Shown here one piece after another: positions 8,174-17,894 of a stretch of DNA of 61,045 bases. The position numbers and the translations under genes are program-made. Numbering within the stretch: position 1 is the stretch's first letter; each line of letters starts with the position of its first letter. The notes beneath the pieces are model-generated. The model saw only the letters and a program-made list of their open reading frames with translations, made no database searches and had not been told where the DNA came from. Source of the DNA: JBEVNR01 sp040507985 (GTDB lineage: Bacteria > Pseudomonadota > Alphaproteobacteria > Rickettsiales > UBA6187); contig JBEVNR010000042.1 in assembly GCA_040507985.1 (NCBI GenBank), positions 1 through 61,045 of the forward strand. Direction: 5' to 3'.

Positions 8174-9637
8174 CTAAAAATCTATCGCCGCTTTTTCAAC
8201 GTCTATTCTGCTGTAGGGAAAACGCAAGGTCACGCTGGTGCCGAGATTGTCCTCGCTTTGGAAAATGAACTTGCCGCCCATGATCTCGGTGAGTTTTTTG
8301 GCGAGGGGAAGCCCCAGGCCGGTGCCGACATGGTTGCGGCTCATGGAGCTGTCCACCTGTCCGAACGGCGCCAAGGCTTTGGAGATAAGTTTTTTCGGAA
8401 TGCCGATGCCGGTGTCGGAGATGGTAAGGGAGATGGTTTCTTCGGTAATTTCCTCGCGTATCAGCAGCGACACTTCGCCGCCCTTTGGGGTAAATTTCAC
8501 GGAATTGGATAAAAGATTGAGGACGATTTGCTTTATGCGCTTGGGATCGCCCTTCATCACCACGTTTTTATCGGGAAAGTTGGAAATAAGCTGCAATTCG
8601 GCCTCGGCGGCGCGCGGTTCCATGAGGCGCAGGCAACTCATACATATCTTCTTAATGTCCACGTCGATCATTTCCACTTCGAGCTTGCTGGCCTCGGCTT
8701 TGGAATAATCGAGAATGTCGTTGATAAGGCCAAGCAAATGCACGCCCGAGGCGTGGATGTCGTTGATATATTCCTTATATTTTCCTCCGACGTCTTGCCT
8801 CACCACCTCGTCTTTTAAAATTTCGGAAAAACCGATGATTGCGTTAAGCGGAGTGCGCAACTCGTGGGTGATGTTCGCCAAAAACATCGATTTCTCGTGA
8901 TTTTTAGTCTCCGCTACCGCCTTGGCCTTCTCCAAATGCATTTTTTCTTCGTGCTGCTTTTGGATGATTTTTTCGTGGCGGCGAGAGCTTATGTATAAGG
9001 CGACGTAAAAAAGCGAGAAAATCGCGACGATGCATCCGTTGACGAAGAGGCGGAACCTCACGATGTCGTCGCGAATGTCGTCGACGGAGTAATAAAGCTC
9101 GGCGGCCCCGACGACGCCTGCGTTTTTGGCGTTCGCTTCAGGGCAGTTTTGTACCGAAAGAGGCAATACGACGTGGGCATAATATCCCCTTTCGCCCGAG
9201 CCGTCGCCGTCCTTATAGGCGTTGCCCATGCCGGCCGAGGCGAACGGCGCGTTTCCTTTCATGACCGACAAGGCGGAGGAATTGTCGTCGGTATTGAACA
9301 TAATCACTTCGCCGGCGCCGCTATGCGCAATTTCCACCCCGTCCTTATTATACAGGCCGATGCGGCGCTGCGGGAAAAAATCCATCACCACGCGGACCAA
9401 CTTGGTAAATCGCGCCGCTTCGGCCTCGTTGGGAAGGGCGTCGCCGGTAAACATGGAGGGGTATCGGCAAAGCAGGTTTTCGGTGACGCGCGCCGCAACG
9501 AACTCGGAGCGTTCGCGGGAAGGCTTGATGATGAAAGCCTGCGTCGCCTTGTTTTCTAAGTATATGCCTAAATAATAGGCGAACGCGGCGGCTATCAAAA
9601 AACTGAATAGAATAAAATACCTAAAATATACCGGCAT
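8174..9637 (-). CDS. PleC/DivJ-like membrane sensor histidine kinase
   Basis: A 487-residue kinase. Membrane segments lie near residues 6-26 and 196-220, enclosing a periplasmic domain of about 165 residues that may be Cache-like. A coiled linker follows. HisKA contains ANITHELRTPLN with phospho-acceptor His258, and the HATPase domain has LLSNSVKFTPKGG, DTGIGIPKK and GTGLGLPLAKKL. The kinase core most resembles the alphaproteobacterial PleC/DivJ group. There is no receiver domain and no regulator gene adjacent, so its partner is unknown. It follows metK by 55 bases on the same strand. Confidence 0.9.
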   Translation of the reverse strand: MPVYFRYFILFSFLIAAAFAYYLGIYLENKATQAFIIKPSRERSEFVAARVTENLLCRYPSMFTGDALPNEAEAARFTKLVRVVMDFFPQRRIGLYNKDGVEIAHSGAGEVIMFNTDDNSSALSVMKGNAPFASAGMGNAYKDGDGSGERGYYAHVVLPLSVQNCPEANAKNAGVVGAAELYYSVDDIRDDIVRFRLFVNGCIVAIFSLFYVALYISSRRHEKIIQKQHEEKMHLEKAKAVAETKNHEKSMFLANITHELRTPLNAIIGFSEILKDEVVRQDVGGKYKEYINDIHASGVHLLGLINDILDYSKAEASKLEVEMIDVDIKKICMSCLRLMEPRAAEAELQLISNFPDKNVVMKGDPKRIKQIVLNLLSNSVKFTPKGGEVSLLIREEITEETISLTISDTGIGIPKKLISKALAPFGQVDSSMSRNHVGTGLGLPLAKKLTEIMGGKFIFQSEDNLGTSVTLRFPYSRIDVEKAAIDF

Positions 9638-9692
9638 TGCGCTATTCCGTATGTATTCTTTCGGCGCCTGAACCGAAGGCGCCGCGAAGGTT

Positions 9693-10886
9693 TTATCTTC
9701 CTGTGGCCAAAACTAACGTTAATTCTTCCGCTAAATCTATTTTTTCCCAAGAGAAATGCCCTTCCGGCGTCGGCGCCCGGCCAAAATGTCCGTAGGCGGC
9801 GGTGGGGAAGTAGATGGGGCGGTTCAGTTGCAGGCGGGTGCGAATCGCCTTGGGCGTTAAGTCCATCGCGTTGCGCAAGGCGGTTTCGATGGCGTCGTCG
9901 CCTATCGTTCCGGTGCCGAACGTATTGCAATAAAATGAAAGCGGCTCCGGCACGCCGATGGCGTAGGCTATTTGAATAAGGCAACGGTCGGCCAACCCCG
10001 CCGCCACCACGTTTTTCGCCAAATAGCGCGCCGCGTAGGCCGCCGAACGATCCACTTTTGTCGGATCCTTTCCCGAAAACGCGCCGCCGCCGTGAGGGGC
10101 CGCGCCGCCATAGGTGTCGACGATGATTTTACGCCCCGTGAGTCCCGTGTCTCCGTCCGGACCGCCGATGATGAAACGCCCGGTCGGATTCGTTAAAAAT
10201 CTTTCCTCCGCGCACATCGCGCCCTCCGGCAATGCCTCCAGAACGATCTCGCGGATGAGGTCGCGCAATTCGCGTTGGCCGACGTTTTCCCGGTGCTGCG
10301 ACGATACCAGAATGGCGTCGAAGGCAACGGGCTTTCCGTTCTCGTAGCGCATCGTCACCTGGCTTTTGGCGTCGGGTTGCAGCCTTACGTCCCCGGCGCG
10401 GCGGCGCTCGGAGAGCAATCGCAATATTTTATGCGCGTAATAATGAGGGGCGGGAATGAGCGCCGCCGTTTCGTTGCACGCATAGCCGAACATCAATCCC
10501 TGATCGCCGGCGCCTTCGCCTTTGTCGTCCTTCGCGTCGACGCCAAGGGCGATGTCGGAAGATTGTCCGTGAACGTACACCTCGACCGCAGCGGTGTTCC
10601 AATGAAAGCCGCGTTGTTCATACCCTATGTCGCGGACGACGCGTCGGGCGACGTCTTTTATCTCCGGAAAGCTAAGCGGATCGGCGCTTTTATATTCCCC
10701 CGCAATCACGATGCGGTCGGTGGTCGCCAATACCTCAATGGCGGTGCGCGCCTCCGGATCACGCGCTAAAAACGCGTCGACCAGCGCGTCGGAAATAAGG
10801 TCGCACACTTTATCGGGATGCCCTTCGGACACCGATTCGCTGCTAAATACGTACCCCCTGCGCGAGGTGGCGTCGATGCTGGCCAT
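9693..10886 (-). CDS. metK: S-adenosylmethionine synthetase
   Basis: Makes S-adenosylmethionine from methionine and ATP. At 397 residues it has normal length. Signature segments are FSSESVSEGHPDKVCD at the N-terminus (ATP and metal site), GAGDQGLMFGYA, and GGGAFSGKDPTKVDRSAAY in the middle domain. The gene begins seven bases after the ankyrin/SPOR gene ends, so the two are likely co-transcribed. No SAM riboswitch space exists immediately upstream. Confidence 0.97.
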   Translation of the reverse strand: MASIDATSRRGYVFSSESVSEGHPDKVCDLISDALVDAFLARDPEARTAIEVLATTDRIVIAGEYKSADPLSFPEIKDVARRVVRDIGYEQRGFHWNTAAVEVYVHGQSSDIALGVDAKDDKGEGAGDQGLMFGYACNETAALIPAPHYYAHKILRLLSERRRAGDVRLQPDAKSQVTMRYENGKPVAFDAILVSSQHRENVGQRELRDLIREIVLEALPEGAMCAEERFLTNPTGRFIIGGPDGDTGLTGRKIIVDTYGGAAPHGGGAFSGKDPTKVDRSAAYAARYLAKNVVAAGLADRCLIQIAYAIGVPEPLSFYCNTFGTGTIGDDAIETALRNAMDLTPKAIRTRLQLNRPIYFPTAAYGHFGRAPTPEGHFSWEKIDLAEELTLVLATGR

Positions 10887-10893
10887 GGCGCGC

Positions 10894-13560
10894 TTAATCT
10901 CCCGAGGTGTTTTCGTAAGAGCAGCTATAGCCGTCCTTATAGGCCTTGTCGCAAAGCTGCCTGACGGCGGCGGCGCCGAGCGGCGAAATGGAGAGCACGG
11001 TGCGGCGCCCTTTTCCTTCCATCACTTCCGCCGCGACGGATTGCGTGCCCATCGCCGTTTTTAACGTAGCGTTCCAGTAGCGGTCGGCGTCAAGTTTTTC
11101 CTTAAAGCCTTTAATCGAGGCGACGAACGTTTCCTCTCCGGCGCCGACGGGAACGATAGGGTCGAGAAGCGCGTCTTCTTCCGTCGTGGTTTTCGGAACG
11201 TAATAGGCTTCGGACAGGCCGGCGACATAGCGGGGACGGGGCGCGTCCGCACCGGCCGTCGCCGTTTCTGCTTGCGTGGGAGCGGCGGAAATAACGGCCC
11301 TGTTCGCGCTAAACGAGACGGGCAAGGCGGAGGGAATTTCCTTTTGAGGCGGGGTAGGCGGCGGCGCGATGCGAGAGGCAACCGCCACGTCCTTCGCTTT
11401 GGACGGAGCGGAAACGAAAGCGGGAATGTTTTCCTCTCGACGGAGAAGGGAAGGGAGCGCGTTTTTTTCCGGAGCCGAAGGCTTGCGGGAAAATAAGGAG
11501 AACAAGCGATTGGTGACGGGCTTCGTCGATTGCTTGTCGATTGTTGACGTTTTTCGTTCCGGCAGCGCTCCCGGCAACGGACCGGTCGTCGTCCAAGGCA
11601 AGGCGTTCGCCGCCAGTTCCTTAGGTTTGGTTGCGGGGGTCGGAACGTCGGAACGCGCAAGCGCGCGAGAGGGAAGTTTTGGCGTTTTTTCCTCCGCGTC
11701 GCGAGGCTTGGGTACGGAAAAGGCGAAAAACGCCCCGGATTCCGCCTTTTCCGGCGCTTTCAGCACCACCGTTTCGGCGTTAGGCGAGGTTTCGTCCGAA
11801 TTTTGAAGTTTTTTTTTGGATTCCTTCCAAATAATTTTATTTTGGGTTTCCGGCGAATCGGCGCCGGGGAAGGCGGAGTCGCCTTTTTTGCGCAAAATCT
11901 CGTCCACCGGCGCCATGGTGGAAAGCATTTTCACCTCTTCGCTTCCGGCGGCGGATTCGACGACCAAGCATTCCACGTTGCGGTCGACGAAATATTTGCA
12001 CAGGCGAGAGGCGTCTTTTTCCGAGGCGAACGCGCCGGCGCGCAAGCGAAAATGAACGGAATCGGACGTCATTAAATAGACGGGCACCACTTTTGGGTAC
12101 ATTTCTTGCAACGGGGGGTATTTTATGCGCAGCTTTTCCCAATCCGATATGGCTTCGCTTTGTTCGGCGAAAGCGCCGAACTGCAAGTAAAACACGTTGT
12201 CGCCGGCGATCGGCGTCGGCCTGGCGTCGTTTTTTGACGGAAGATCCGTTATCATCGGGGCGTCGGCGTAGGATGGCGGGGCGCTTGCGGGAAGGTCGGC
12301 GACTTGCGGCTGAGGAGGCGTCGGCGGGGCCGGCGTCTTTTCTTGGGGGGCGGGGGCAGGGACGGCGCGCGCGTCGAGTTCTTTTTTCTTGTCCAGTCCA
12401 AATAACCCGGCGGTTTTAGAAAAAATTCCGCTGAAGAATCCCTTTCTTTCTTTTTCTCGAGGCGCAGGCTCGGGCGCCAATCGCGGCAAGGGCGGAGCGG
12501 CGAGAGGAGGGGGGGAATTCGCCTCTTGCCCGACGGGCGGCACGAAATCTTTCGGCAAGGCCGTCACGGGAGCGGTGGGGCGACCCGCGAAAACGCTTTG
12601 CGCCGGCGTCGCCGCCGCTTGCATGATCGTTTGGTTGCTTTGCCTTTGCGCCGGCATGATCATGCGCGGAGGCTCCGGTCGCGGAGGAACGGCCGGGATG
12701 GCCATAGGCTGCATGGCGGGAGCGGGTATTTGTGCGCCGGGAATAGGGGGCGCCGGAGGATTCGTGCCCGTCATCATTCCTTGGGGAGGAGGCGCCGGAG
12801 GAACGTTTGCCGCCATCGCGGACGGGGGAGGGGGCACGGTTGCCGACGTCGGCGAAGAAAAAGAAGGGGGGGGAGGCGGAACGTCCGCCACCGTGCGTTG
12901 CAATAAGGCCAAGGCGTCTTCGTTATTTTTCTTTTCCGCCGCCGCCACCGCTTTTTCCTTAAGCGCGGCGTTCGCGTTAAGCGCCGCCAATCTTTGGTCC
13001 GAAAAAATCACGCGACCGACCCCGGCGTCGCCGGAGGCGGCGGCAAGCGTCACGGCGCTGTCCCCGTATTGGTTTTCTATCGTGGCGTTGGCGTTGCCCT
13101 TTTGCAGCAATACCGAGGCGACTTGCGGATGGCCGAGCGAGGCGGCGCGCATAAGCGGGGTCCATCCCTCCGCGTCGCGCGCGTCGACGGCGGCGCCGGC
13201 GTCGAGCAATAGGCGAACGGTCGAGGCATGGCCTTCCCGGGCGGCCATGTGCAGGGCGGTTTCTTGTCCGGCGTCGGCGGCGTTCGCGTTGGCCCCGGCT
13301 TTTAGCAATAGCGCCACCGTGTCGTCGTGGCCGCCGAAGGCTGCGCGCATAAGCGGGGTGACGCCAAACTTGGCCGGAGCGTTCACGTCTTTTCCGGCGG
13401 CGATTAATTCCGCCGCCCATTGCGTCTTTCCGGCGTCGGCGGCGTTAACGAGCGGCTGCTCGAACGTCGCAGCAAATGCGAAGGGGGCGAAAAAAGCGAG
13501 CGCTCCTCCCGCAACGAGCGAAGAACGGGCGATAAGGCGGCTAAAACGTGATCTCTTCAT
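10894..13560 (-). CDS. Exported ankyrin-repeat protein with SPOR domains
   Basis: A long exported protein (about 888 residues from ATG 13560; another ATG at 13584). The signal peptide ends near FAPFAFA. Residues about 22-170 hold ankyrin repeats (GVTPLMRAAFGGHDDTVALL, QETALHMAAREGHASTVRL, GWTPLMRAASLGHPQVASV). A very proline-rich linker (PPPPPS, PPAPPPQG) follows to about 440. A SPOR domain (FYLQFGAFAEQSEA ... FRLRAGAFASEKDA) lies near 455-535, then another low-complexity stretch, and a divergent SPOR-like domain closes the protein. SPOR domains bind glycan strands lacking stem peptides at septa. Ankyrin repeats bind proteins, so a periplasmic septal adaptor is the simplest reading. Combining both in one protein is unusual. 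Confidence 0.85.
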   Translation of the reverse strand: MKRSRFSRLIARSSLVAGGALAFFAPFAFAATFEQPLVNAADAGKTQWAAELIAAGKDVNAPAKFGVTPLMRAAFGGHDDTVALLLKAGANANAADAGQETALHMAAREGHASTVRLLLDAGAAVDARDAEGWTPLMRAASLGHPQVASVLLQKGNANATIENQYGDSAVTLAAASGDAGVGRVIFSDQRLAALNANAALKEKAVAAAEKKNNEDALALLQRTVADVPPPPPSFSSPTSATVPPPPSAMAANVPPAPPPQGMMTGTNPPAPPIPGAQIPAPAMQPMAIPAVPPRPEPPRMIMPAQRQSNQTIMQAAATPAQSVFAGRPTAPVTALPKDFVPPVGQEANSPPPLAAPPLPRLAPEPAPREKERKGFFSGIFSKTAGLFGLDKKKELDARAVPAPAPQEKTPAPPTPPQPQVADLPASAPPSYADAPMITDLPSKNDARPTPIAGDNVFYLQFGAFAEQSEAISDWEKLRIKYPPLQEMYPKVVPVYLMTSDSVHFRLRAGAFASEKDASRLCKYFVDRNVECLVVESAAGSEEVKMLSTMAPVDEILRKKGDSAFPGADSPETQNKIIWKESKKKLQNSDETSPNAETVVLKAPEKAESGAFFAFSVPKPRDAEEKTPKLPSRALARSDVPTPATKPKELAANALPWTTTGPLPGALPERKTSTIDKQSTKPVTNRLFSLFSRKPSAPEKNALPSLLRREENIPAFVSAPSKAKDVAVASRIAPPPTPPQKEIPSALPVSFSANRAVISAAPTQAETATAGADAPRPRYVAGLSEAYYVPKTTTEEDALLDPIVPVGAGEETFVASIKGFKEKLDADRYWNATLKTAMGTQSVAAEVMEGKGRRTVLSISPLGAAAVRQLCDKAYKDGYSCSYENTSGD

Positions 13561-13924
13561 GCGGCGAAAAATAATAAATGACATGGCCTGCTACATAAAA
13601 CTTGTCGGCACACTAACAAATCGCGCGCGCTCCGGCAATCACAATCCATCGCCGTTCGTTGAATTTTCGGGTAAGAGGGAACGCGCGGGAATGACGATCC
13701 GTTATTATTAACTAAGGGGAAACACTATGATATGGCGGTAAGATAGGAAACTCTCATCTATTCGCCTTCGGGTTTGCAGTGTGTGTATTTTGATTGACAA
13801 GCAGAGTGCCTGTTTCGATAATAAAGTTATACGCTTTCATTGCATATGCTTGGCTCATTTCGCTAAAGGCACACTGACGTCGCATTCCGGATTGCCTTAT
13901 TTTTGCCGCCCTCCGCCGTGAATT
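13561..13924. other. Intergenic region with a strong forward promoter
   Basis: No gene is seen. The left part is the divergent leader of the ankyrin/SPOR gene, the right part the leader of the 13925 orphan. The only clear signal is the promoter at 13794-13822. Confidence 0.6.
13794..13822 (+). promoter_or_regulatory. Near-consensus sigma70 promoter of the 13925 orphan
   Basis: TTGACA at 13794-13799, exactly 17 bases, then GATAAT at 13817-13822. This leaves an untranslated leader of roughly 95 bases before the ATG at 13925. Confidence 0.7.
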
Positions 13925-14971
13925 ATGTCGACTCTCCGAGATACAGATCCAATCGAACCTTCAACGCTTTGGAAAGTTCTTGAAGAGAGAACCAAAGCAA
14001 TTGAGGAACGCAATATTGCAAGTTATTGTGACCAACCGATTGATTGGGAGGCATGCAAAGGAGAACGGCGTTGCGATCGCCTTGAAATGAGCGAAGGATT
14101 TTTTACGGACGTCAATCTATTGAACAACGTATTTAATAATGTACGCTTCGTATGCAAAGATTTCCCGGAGAAAGATCCTTATTATTATATTGATTATGCG
14201 GCGCTTGAGCCTTCGGTTGCGTCCATCGTATATTCATATATTCAAGCTTTCTTAAAGGAATTCTCCACGCAATTTATGGAGCAGGCGCGTAAGGATTATC
14301 CCGGAAAACAAGACAAGTTTATGGTGGCGCAGAAACAGCTTTTCCCGGGACGATGGGAGGAGCTTCAACTTTCAGAGGAAAAAGACGGATCCGTGCGTAT
14401 GGAATCCGAATACATTGATCAGGAAGGCAAAAACAATGAAACCGGCAAAGAGGTGCCTTTTGTTCCCGGAGAGTCCGGAAAATTGTTCGGCGTGCGCACT
14501 TTTATGCGGATCTTTGCTCAAGATACAAAATTGGAGTTTGTTCCGCCCCACGTCAACATGCTTAGCGGAAAGCTGGGGTACGCGCAGTCGTTATCGTTTG
14601 TCGTTAATTGTACGGAAGGCATAGCCGTATATCCGGAATCTGACCAATGGAAGACAATCAATCCCGGTTCATGCAATACCAGCGTGCTTATCCATACCGA
14701 CGATGAGGCTGTGCAACGTGCGTTCAATACGCGCGTGAAACCGACGTCGACTCAATCCACGGTAATGTATAACGCTGACATTGGTCATGTTGTTGAGGGA
14801 GCGATAGGCGCCGTGCACGGAAGGTCCGACACGCAAGATTTTAGCGATGAGCAGAAACGAGCATTGGTAACGGGCGAGTTTGTGCCTATTCCCGATGCTC
14901 GGCCGCCATATTTCGTCGTTTTATGCGCGCGCGTTTTCTTCCGTAAGGATGATTTCTCCGACGCTTCTTAA
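13925..14971 (+). CDS. Orphan protein of unknown function
   Basis: A 348-residue soluble protein not assigned to any family. It has no signal peptide or membrane segment. The N-terminus is charged and helical (STLWKVLEERTKAIEERN). The middle has many aromatic residues (DPYYYIDYAAL, YSYIQAFLKEF). The second half carries a beta-rich region with HVNMLSGKLGYAQSLSFVVN and SVLIHTDDEAVQRAF, whose spaced His and Asp might bind a metal, though no known motif fits. Third-position use is AT-richer than in flanking genes. It has its own near-consensus promoter and is convergent with pgi, so it stands alone. It could be a lineage-specific or acquired gene. Confidence 0.75.
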   Translation: MSTLRDTDPIEPSTLWKVLEERTKAIEERNIASYCDQPIDWEACKGERRCDRLEMSEGFFTDVNLLNNVFNNVRFVCKDFPEKDPYYYIDYAALEPSVASIVYSYIQAFLKEFSTQFMEQARKDYPGKQDKFMVAQKQLFPGRWEELQLSEEKDGSVRMESEYIDQEGKNNETGKEVPFVPGESGKLFGVRTFMRIFAQDTKLEFVPPHVNMLSGKLGYAQSLSFVVNCTEGIAVYPESDQWKTINPGSCNTSVLIHTDDEAVQRAFNTRVKPTSTQSTVMYNADIGHVVEGAIGAVHGRSDTQDFSDEQKRALVTGEFVPIPDARPPYFVVLCARVFFRKDDFSDAS

Positions 14972-15082
14972 TGGCCGATCGTATTTTGTCTTTGCGTATA
15001 GTCGAACGTTTTCCGAGAATCTCCGCGCATGGAAAAAAAAATTATAATGCGAAGAATTTTGCCGCTATCACACAAATTCAAT

Positions 15083-16414
15083 TTATCTATTTTCCCCGGA
15101 CTCAAGCATTTCCGTCGCGCGGCGTTTTCCCGCCTCCACCGCCGGTTGGGTATAGGGATCGACGCCGAAAAGGCGTGCGGCGACGATTGTTTCGATCATC
15201 GATTGCATGGCGAGTTTTCCGACGAAGCGCGCGTCGACGGCGTCGGGCGAGAATGCGCGCACCGGGGCGCCGGTTGCGGAAAGCGACTCTATCGTGGCGC
15301 GGGCGCTGGCGATAAGCACCTGCGACAGCGACGCTCCGCGCAGCCCCCGCATGTCCACGTTCTGTGGCAGATCGCAGCGCATGGCGGGATCGTTCGCGTT
15401 TTTTTCATACAACACCGTAAAGAGCTTGTCCGGTTTTCCGTCTAGAAACAATTGCAATTGGCTATGCTGGTCGAGCGTGCCGACCGACGTCACCGGCGTA
15501 AGGCCGTACCCTTTCTTGCCGAGGCTTTCGGCGCGAAGTTGCGCCAACCAGGCCGTAAATCCCTTGAATTTATGGCTGTAACTCATGAGGATGTCCACGG
15601 CAAACCCGGCGCGTTCCGCCAAATAATGGCAAAGCGCGGCCTCGGAGGCGACGGAACCGTCTTCAAACGCCTCGCTCGCCGCTTCGCGCGCCCCCGCCGC
15701 GACGCCATGGACGTCTATACCCAAAAACGCCGCCGGCAACAATCCTACGGCGGTGAAAATAGAAAAACGTCCCCCGATTGCTTCGTGGTCGATGACCGGA
15801 ACGCCGTAATGCGCTCCGAGCGCCCGCAACCGATTGGTCGCGCCGGCTTTTGGAGGGTCGGAAATCATCAGAAAGCGATCGGCGATCGTTAGGCGAGGAG
15901 AAGCCGCGCGTTGAAACCATTCCATGCAATGCATCGTTTGCGCCAGCGTCTCGAGCGTATTGCCGGATTTGCTTATGGCGACGAAGGCGGTGCGTTCGGG
16001 GGGGAGCGTATGCAATAACGGAGCGATTTCCTCGTAATCGACGTTGTCGATGAAACAAACGCGCTTGCCGGGGTTTCCGCTTTTGCCCAACGCTCCCGTT
16101 AACGCTTGCGGGCAGAGAGTGGAGCCTCCCGTTCCCAGAACGGCCAAATGGCGTATGTCGGGCGAGAGGCGGCCAATCGCGTCAATGACGTCCGTAAGGG
16201 AAAAATTAAGGGTGAGGTTGCACAACGAGGGAGGCGACGCCCTGAATTCCTCCAGCGCGACGCGAAGCTTTCGTCGCGCCGCAGAAAGTGCCGACGAAAG
16301 AACGGCCACGCCGCCAATATTGCCGCCGGAATCACGCAGGCTAATATTTTTTGTCGAAAAAGAGGGGAATGACGAGTTTTCGCCTCGTTTTTCAACGACG
16401 TCGTCTGCGATCAT
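15083..16414 (-). CDS. pgi: Glucose-6-phosphate isomerase (compact form)
   Basis: Interconverts glucose-6-phosphate and fructose-6-phosphate in glycolysis/gluconeogenesis. The SIS domains show VLGTGGSTLCPQAL, FVAISKSGNTLETLAQ (sugar-phosphate loop), GGRFSIFTAVGLLPAAFLGID and TSVGTLDQHSQLQLFLDG. At 443 residues it is shorter than enterobacterial Pgi (about 549) but fits compact versions. It begins 13 bases after the EAL-like gene, in the same direction, suggesting co-transcription. Confidence 0.95.
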   Translation of the reverse strand: MIADDVVEKRGENSSFPSFSTKNISLRDSGGNIGGVAVLSSALSAARRKLRVALEEFRASPPSLCNLTLNFSLTDVIDAIGRLSPDIRHLAVLGTGGSTLCPQALTGALGKSGNPGKRVCFIDNVDYEEIAPLLHTLPPERTAFVAISKSGNTLETLAQTMHCMEWFQRAASPRLTIADRFLMISDPPKAGATNRLRALGAHYGVPVIDHEAIGGRFSIFTAVGLLPAAFLGIDVHGVAAGAREAASEAFEDGSVASEAALCHYLAERAGFAVDILMSYSHKFKGFTAWLAQLRAESLGKKGYGLTPVTSVGTLDQHSQLQLFLDGKPDKLFTVLYEKNANDPAMRCDLPQNVDMRGLRGASLSQVLIASARATIESLSATGAPVRAFSPDAVDARFVGKLAMQSMIETIVAARLFGVDPYTQPAVEAGKRRATEMLESGENR

Positions 16415-16427
16415 GGGGAAACCTTCG

Positions 16428-17768
16428 TCATGTCTCGCGCGCTCCTTCCAACAACGCGTCCACGTGCCGTCCTTGCACGAGGCGCACGCCCAATTCCGCG
16501 GCCATGCGCAACGCTTTTTCCTGGCCGCACCGGCACAGCGCCACGCGGTGCGCGCCGCATTCGGCCACGGCGCGAGACAAGGCGTTGCGCATGGCGTCGC
16601 CGGCGTGGGAGACGTCGGCTCCCCATGCCAGTTTCACCAGGTCGAAGCCGAGAATGTCGCGCTTTAATTGCGGAAAGGTGAAGGCGTCGGCGCCGTCCAC
16701 GCAAATGCGATAGCCTTTGTGCTGCAACAGATCGCGGGTGAGCGCGTATGACGCCGGATCGGAAAATACGTCGCTGACGTGAATTTCCACCACGATCCGC
16801 TTTTTAAGCGTCGGCGGAACGGATGCGTCGAACCGCGCGAACGCGTCCGTCATCAAGCTGCGGCAATTCATGTTCAGGCTAAGCGGACGCACCTCCCCCT
16901 CGCTGCGCCGATGAAGGTCGGCCAGGTGCAACAGCATGTTGCGGTCCAGATATTCCGTAAGGCAGGTGAACAGTATTTTGTTGCTTCGCACGTCGAGCGG
17001 CAAGGGGAGCATGGACTCTAACGCGGAAATATCGACGTAGATCTCTTCGTACACCGGGCGCAGCCCGCCGCCTTCGTTAACGTAGCATACCGGTTGGCGG
17101 CGAAAACAGGACGAAATGTCCCGCCGACGTATAAAATCTATCACCTGCTCTAAATGCGCGGGCGTCAGAAGCAGGCGCTTTCCCTCTTCGCGTTCGGGAA
17201 CGGACGAGGGAGCGTGGTTCTGCGAAGGAGAGGGCGAAGGTTGGACGAGAACCGATTCCGTTGGCTCTTTCGGTTCCGTGGAGTCCGGCGCATTTTTTTC
17301 GCGCGCGTCGCCGGACATAAGCTCGGGTTCCGCTTCTTCTTCCTCGGCGTCGGGCAATTTGCTTAAGCATAGATCATAAAAACGCTGCCATTCGCGCGAT
17401 AAGTCGAAGGCGTCGCAAAACTCGGAGTTTTCATACCCTTGGGCGTCGTATGCCAACGGATCGTCCATGAATAAATATCGCAATTGAAACAGCGATTTTT
17501 CAGACAATATCGCGCCGTTTTCAAAAAAAAGCGCGACAATATCGGCGTTATCCAATAGAAAAATGGCTCCGCGCGCATTTTTAAGCAAGTCGGCGAGAAT
17601 GTTATAGGCGATGCGAATCTGGTAGTCGCTGCGATATTGCGGGTCAAGTCGAGACAGGTTAAAATATAGCGCCTTGCATCCTTCCGAGGCATATTGAATG
17701 TCGTTTAACGATTCAATAAGCGATATGAGGGCATTGCGATCATAATTTTTCATATATGCCCGTCGCAT
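16428..17768 (-). CDS. Degenerate EAL-domain protein
   Basis: A 446-residue protein. The N-terminal half is helical and unassigned, followed by an acidic Ser/Pro/Glu-rich linker at about 140-195. The C-terminal half keeps the order of an EAL phosphodiesterase fold: LNMNCRSLM (substrate-strand position), VVEIHVSDVFSDP (where catalytic E-x-T-E is expected), YRICVDGADAFTFPQLKRDILGFDLVKLAW (DDFG-like and final Lys strands) and VQGRHVDALL (GQG position). The signature EAL motif and most metal ligands are missing, so cyclic-di-GMP cleavage is unlikely; binding or protein interaction remains possible. Met6 at 17753 is an alternative start. It lies directly upstream of pgi. Confidence 0.7.
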   Translation of the reverse strand: MRRAYMKNYDRNALISLIESLNDIQYASEGCKALYFNLSRLDPQYRSDYQIRIAYNILADLLKNARGAIFLLDNADIVALFFENGAILSEKSLFQLRYLFMDDPLAYDAQGYENSEFCDAFDLSREWQRFYDLCLSKLPDAEEEEAEPELMSGDAREKNAPDSTEPKEPTESVLVQPSPSPSQNHAPSSVPEREEGKRLLLTPAHLEQVIDFIRRRDISSCFRRQPVCYVNEGGGLRPVYEEIYVDISALESMLPLPLDVRSNKILFTCLTEYLDRNMLLHLADLHRRSEGEVRPLSLNMNCRSLMTDAFARFDASVPPTLKKRIVVEIHVSDVFSDPASYALTRDLLQHKGYRICVDGADAFTFPQLKRDILGFDLVKLAWGADVSHAGDAMRNALSRAVAECGAHRVALCRCGQEKALRMAAELGVRLVQGRHVDALLEGARET

Positions 17769-17894
17769 TTTACCGTCGGAAACGGCGGTGCATAAAATTT
17801 TTGGGCGCTCAAGTCTTGTTATATATTCAAAACATATTCGTCATGTTGAGCGAATAAATATCTTATAAGGCCGCAAAACGCCCGTCCGCATTAT

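Noticed and set aside
12389..13711. A 440-codon open frame on the plus strand opposite the ankyrin/SPOR gene
   Set aside because: Composition (Ala/Gly/Ser-rich, no domain) is that of an antisense shadow of a GC-rich gene; the minus strand encodes clear ankyrin and SPOR domains.
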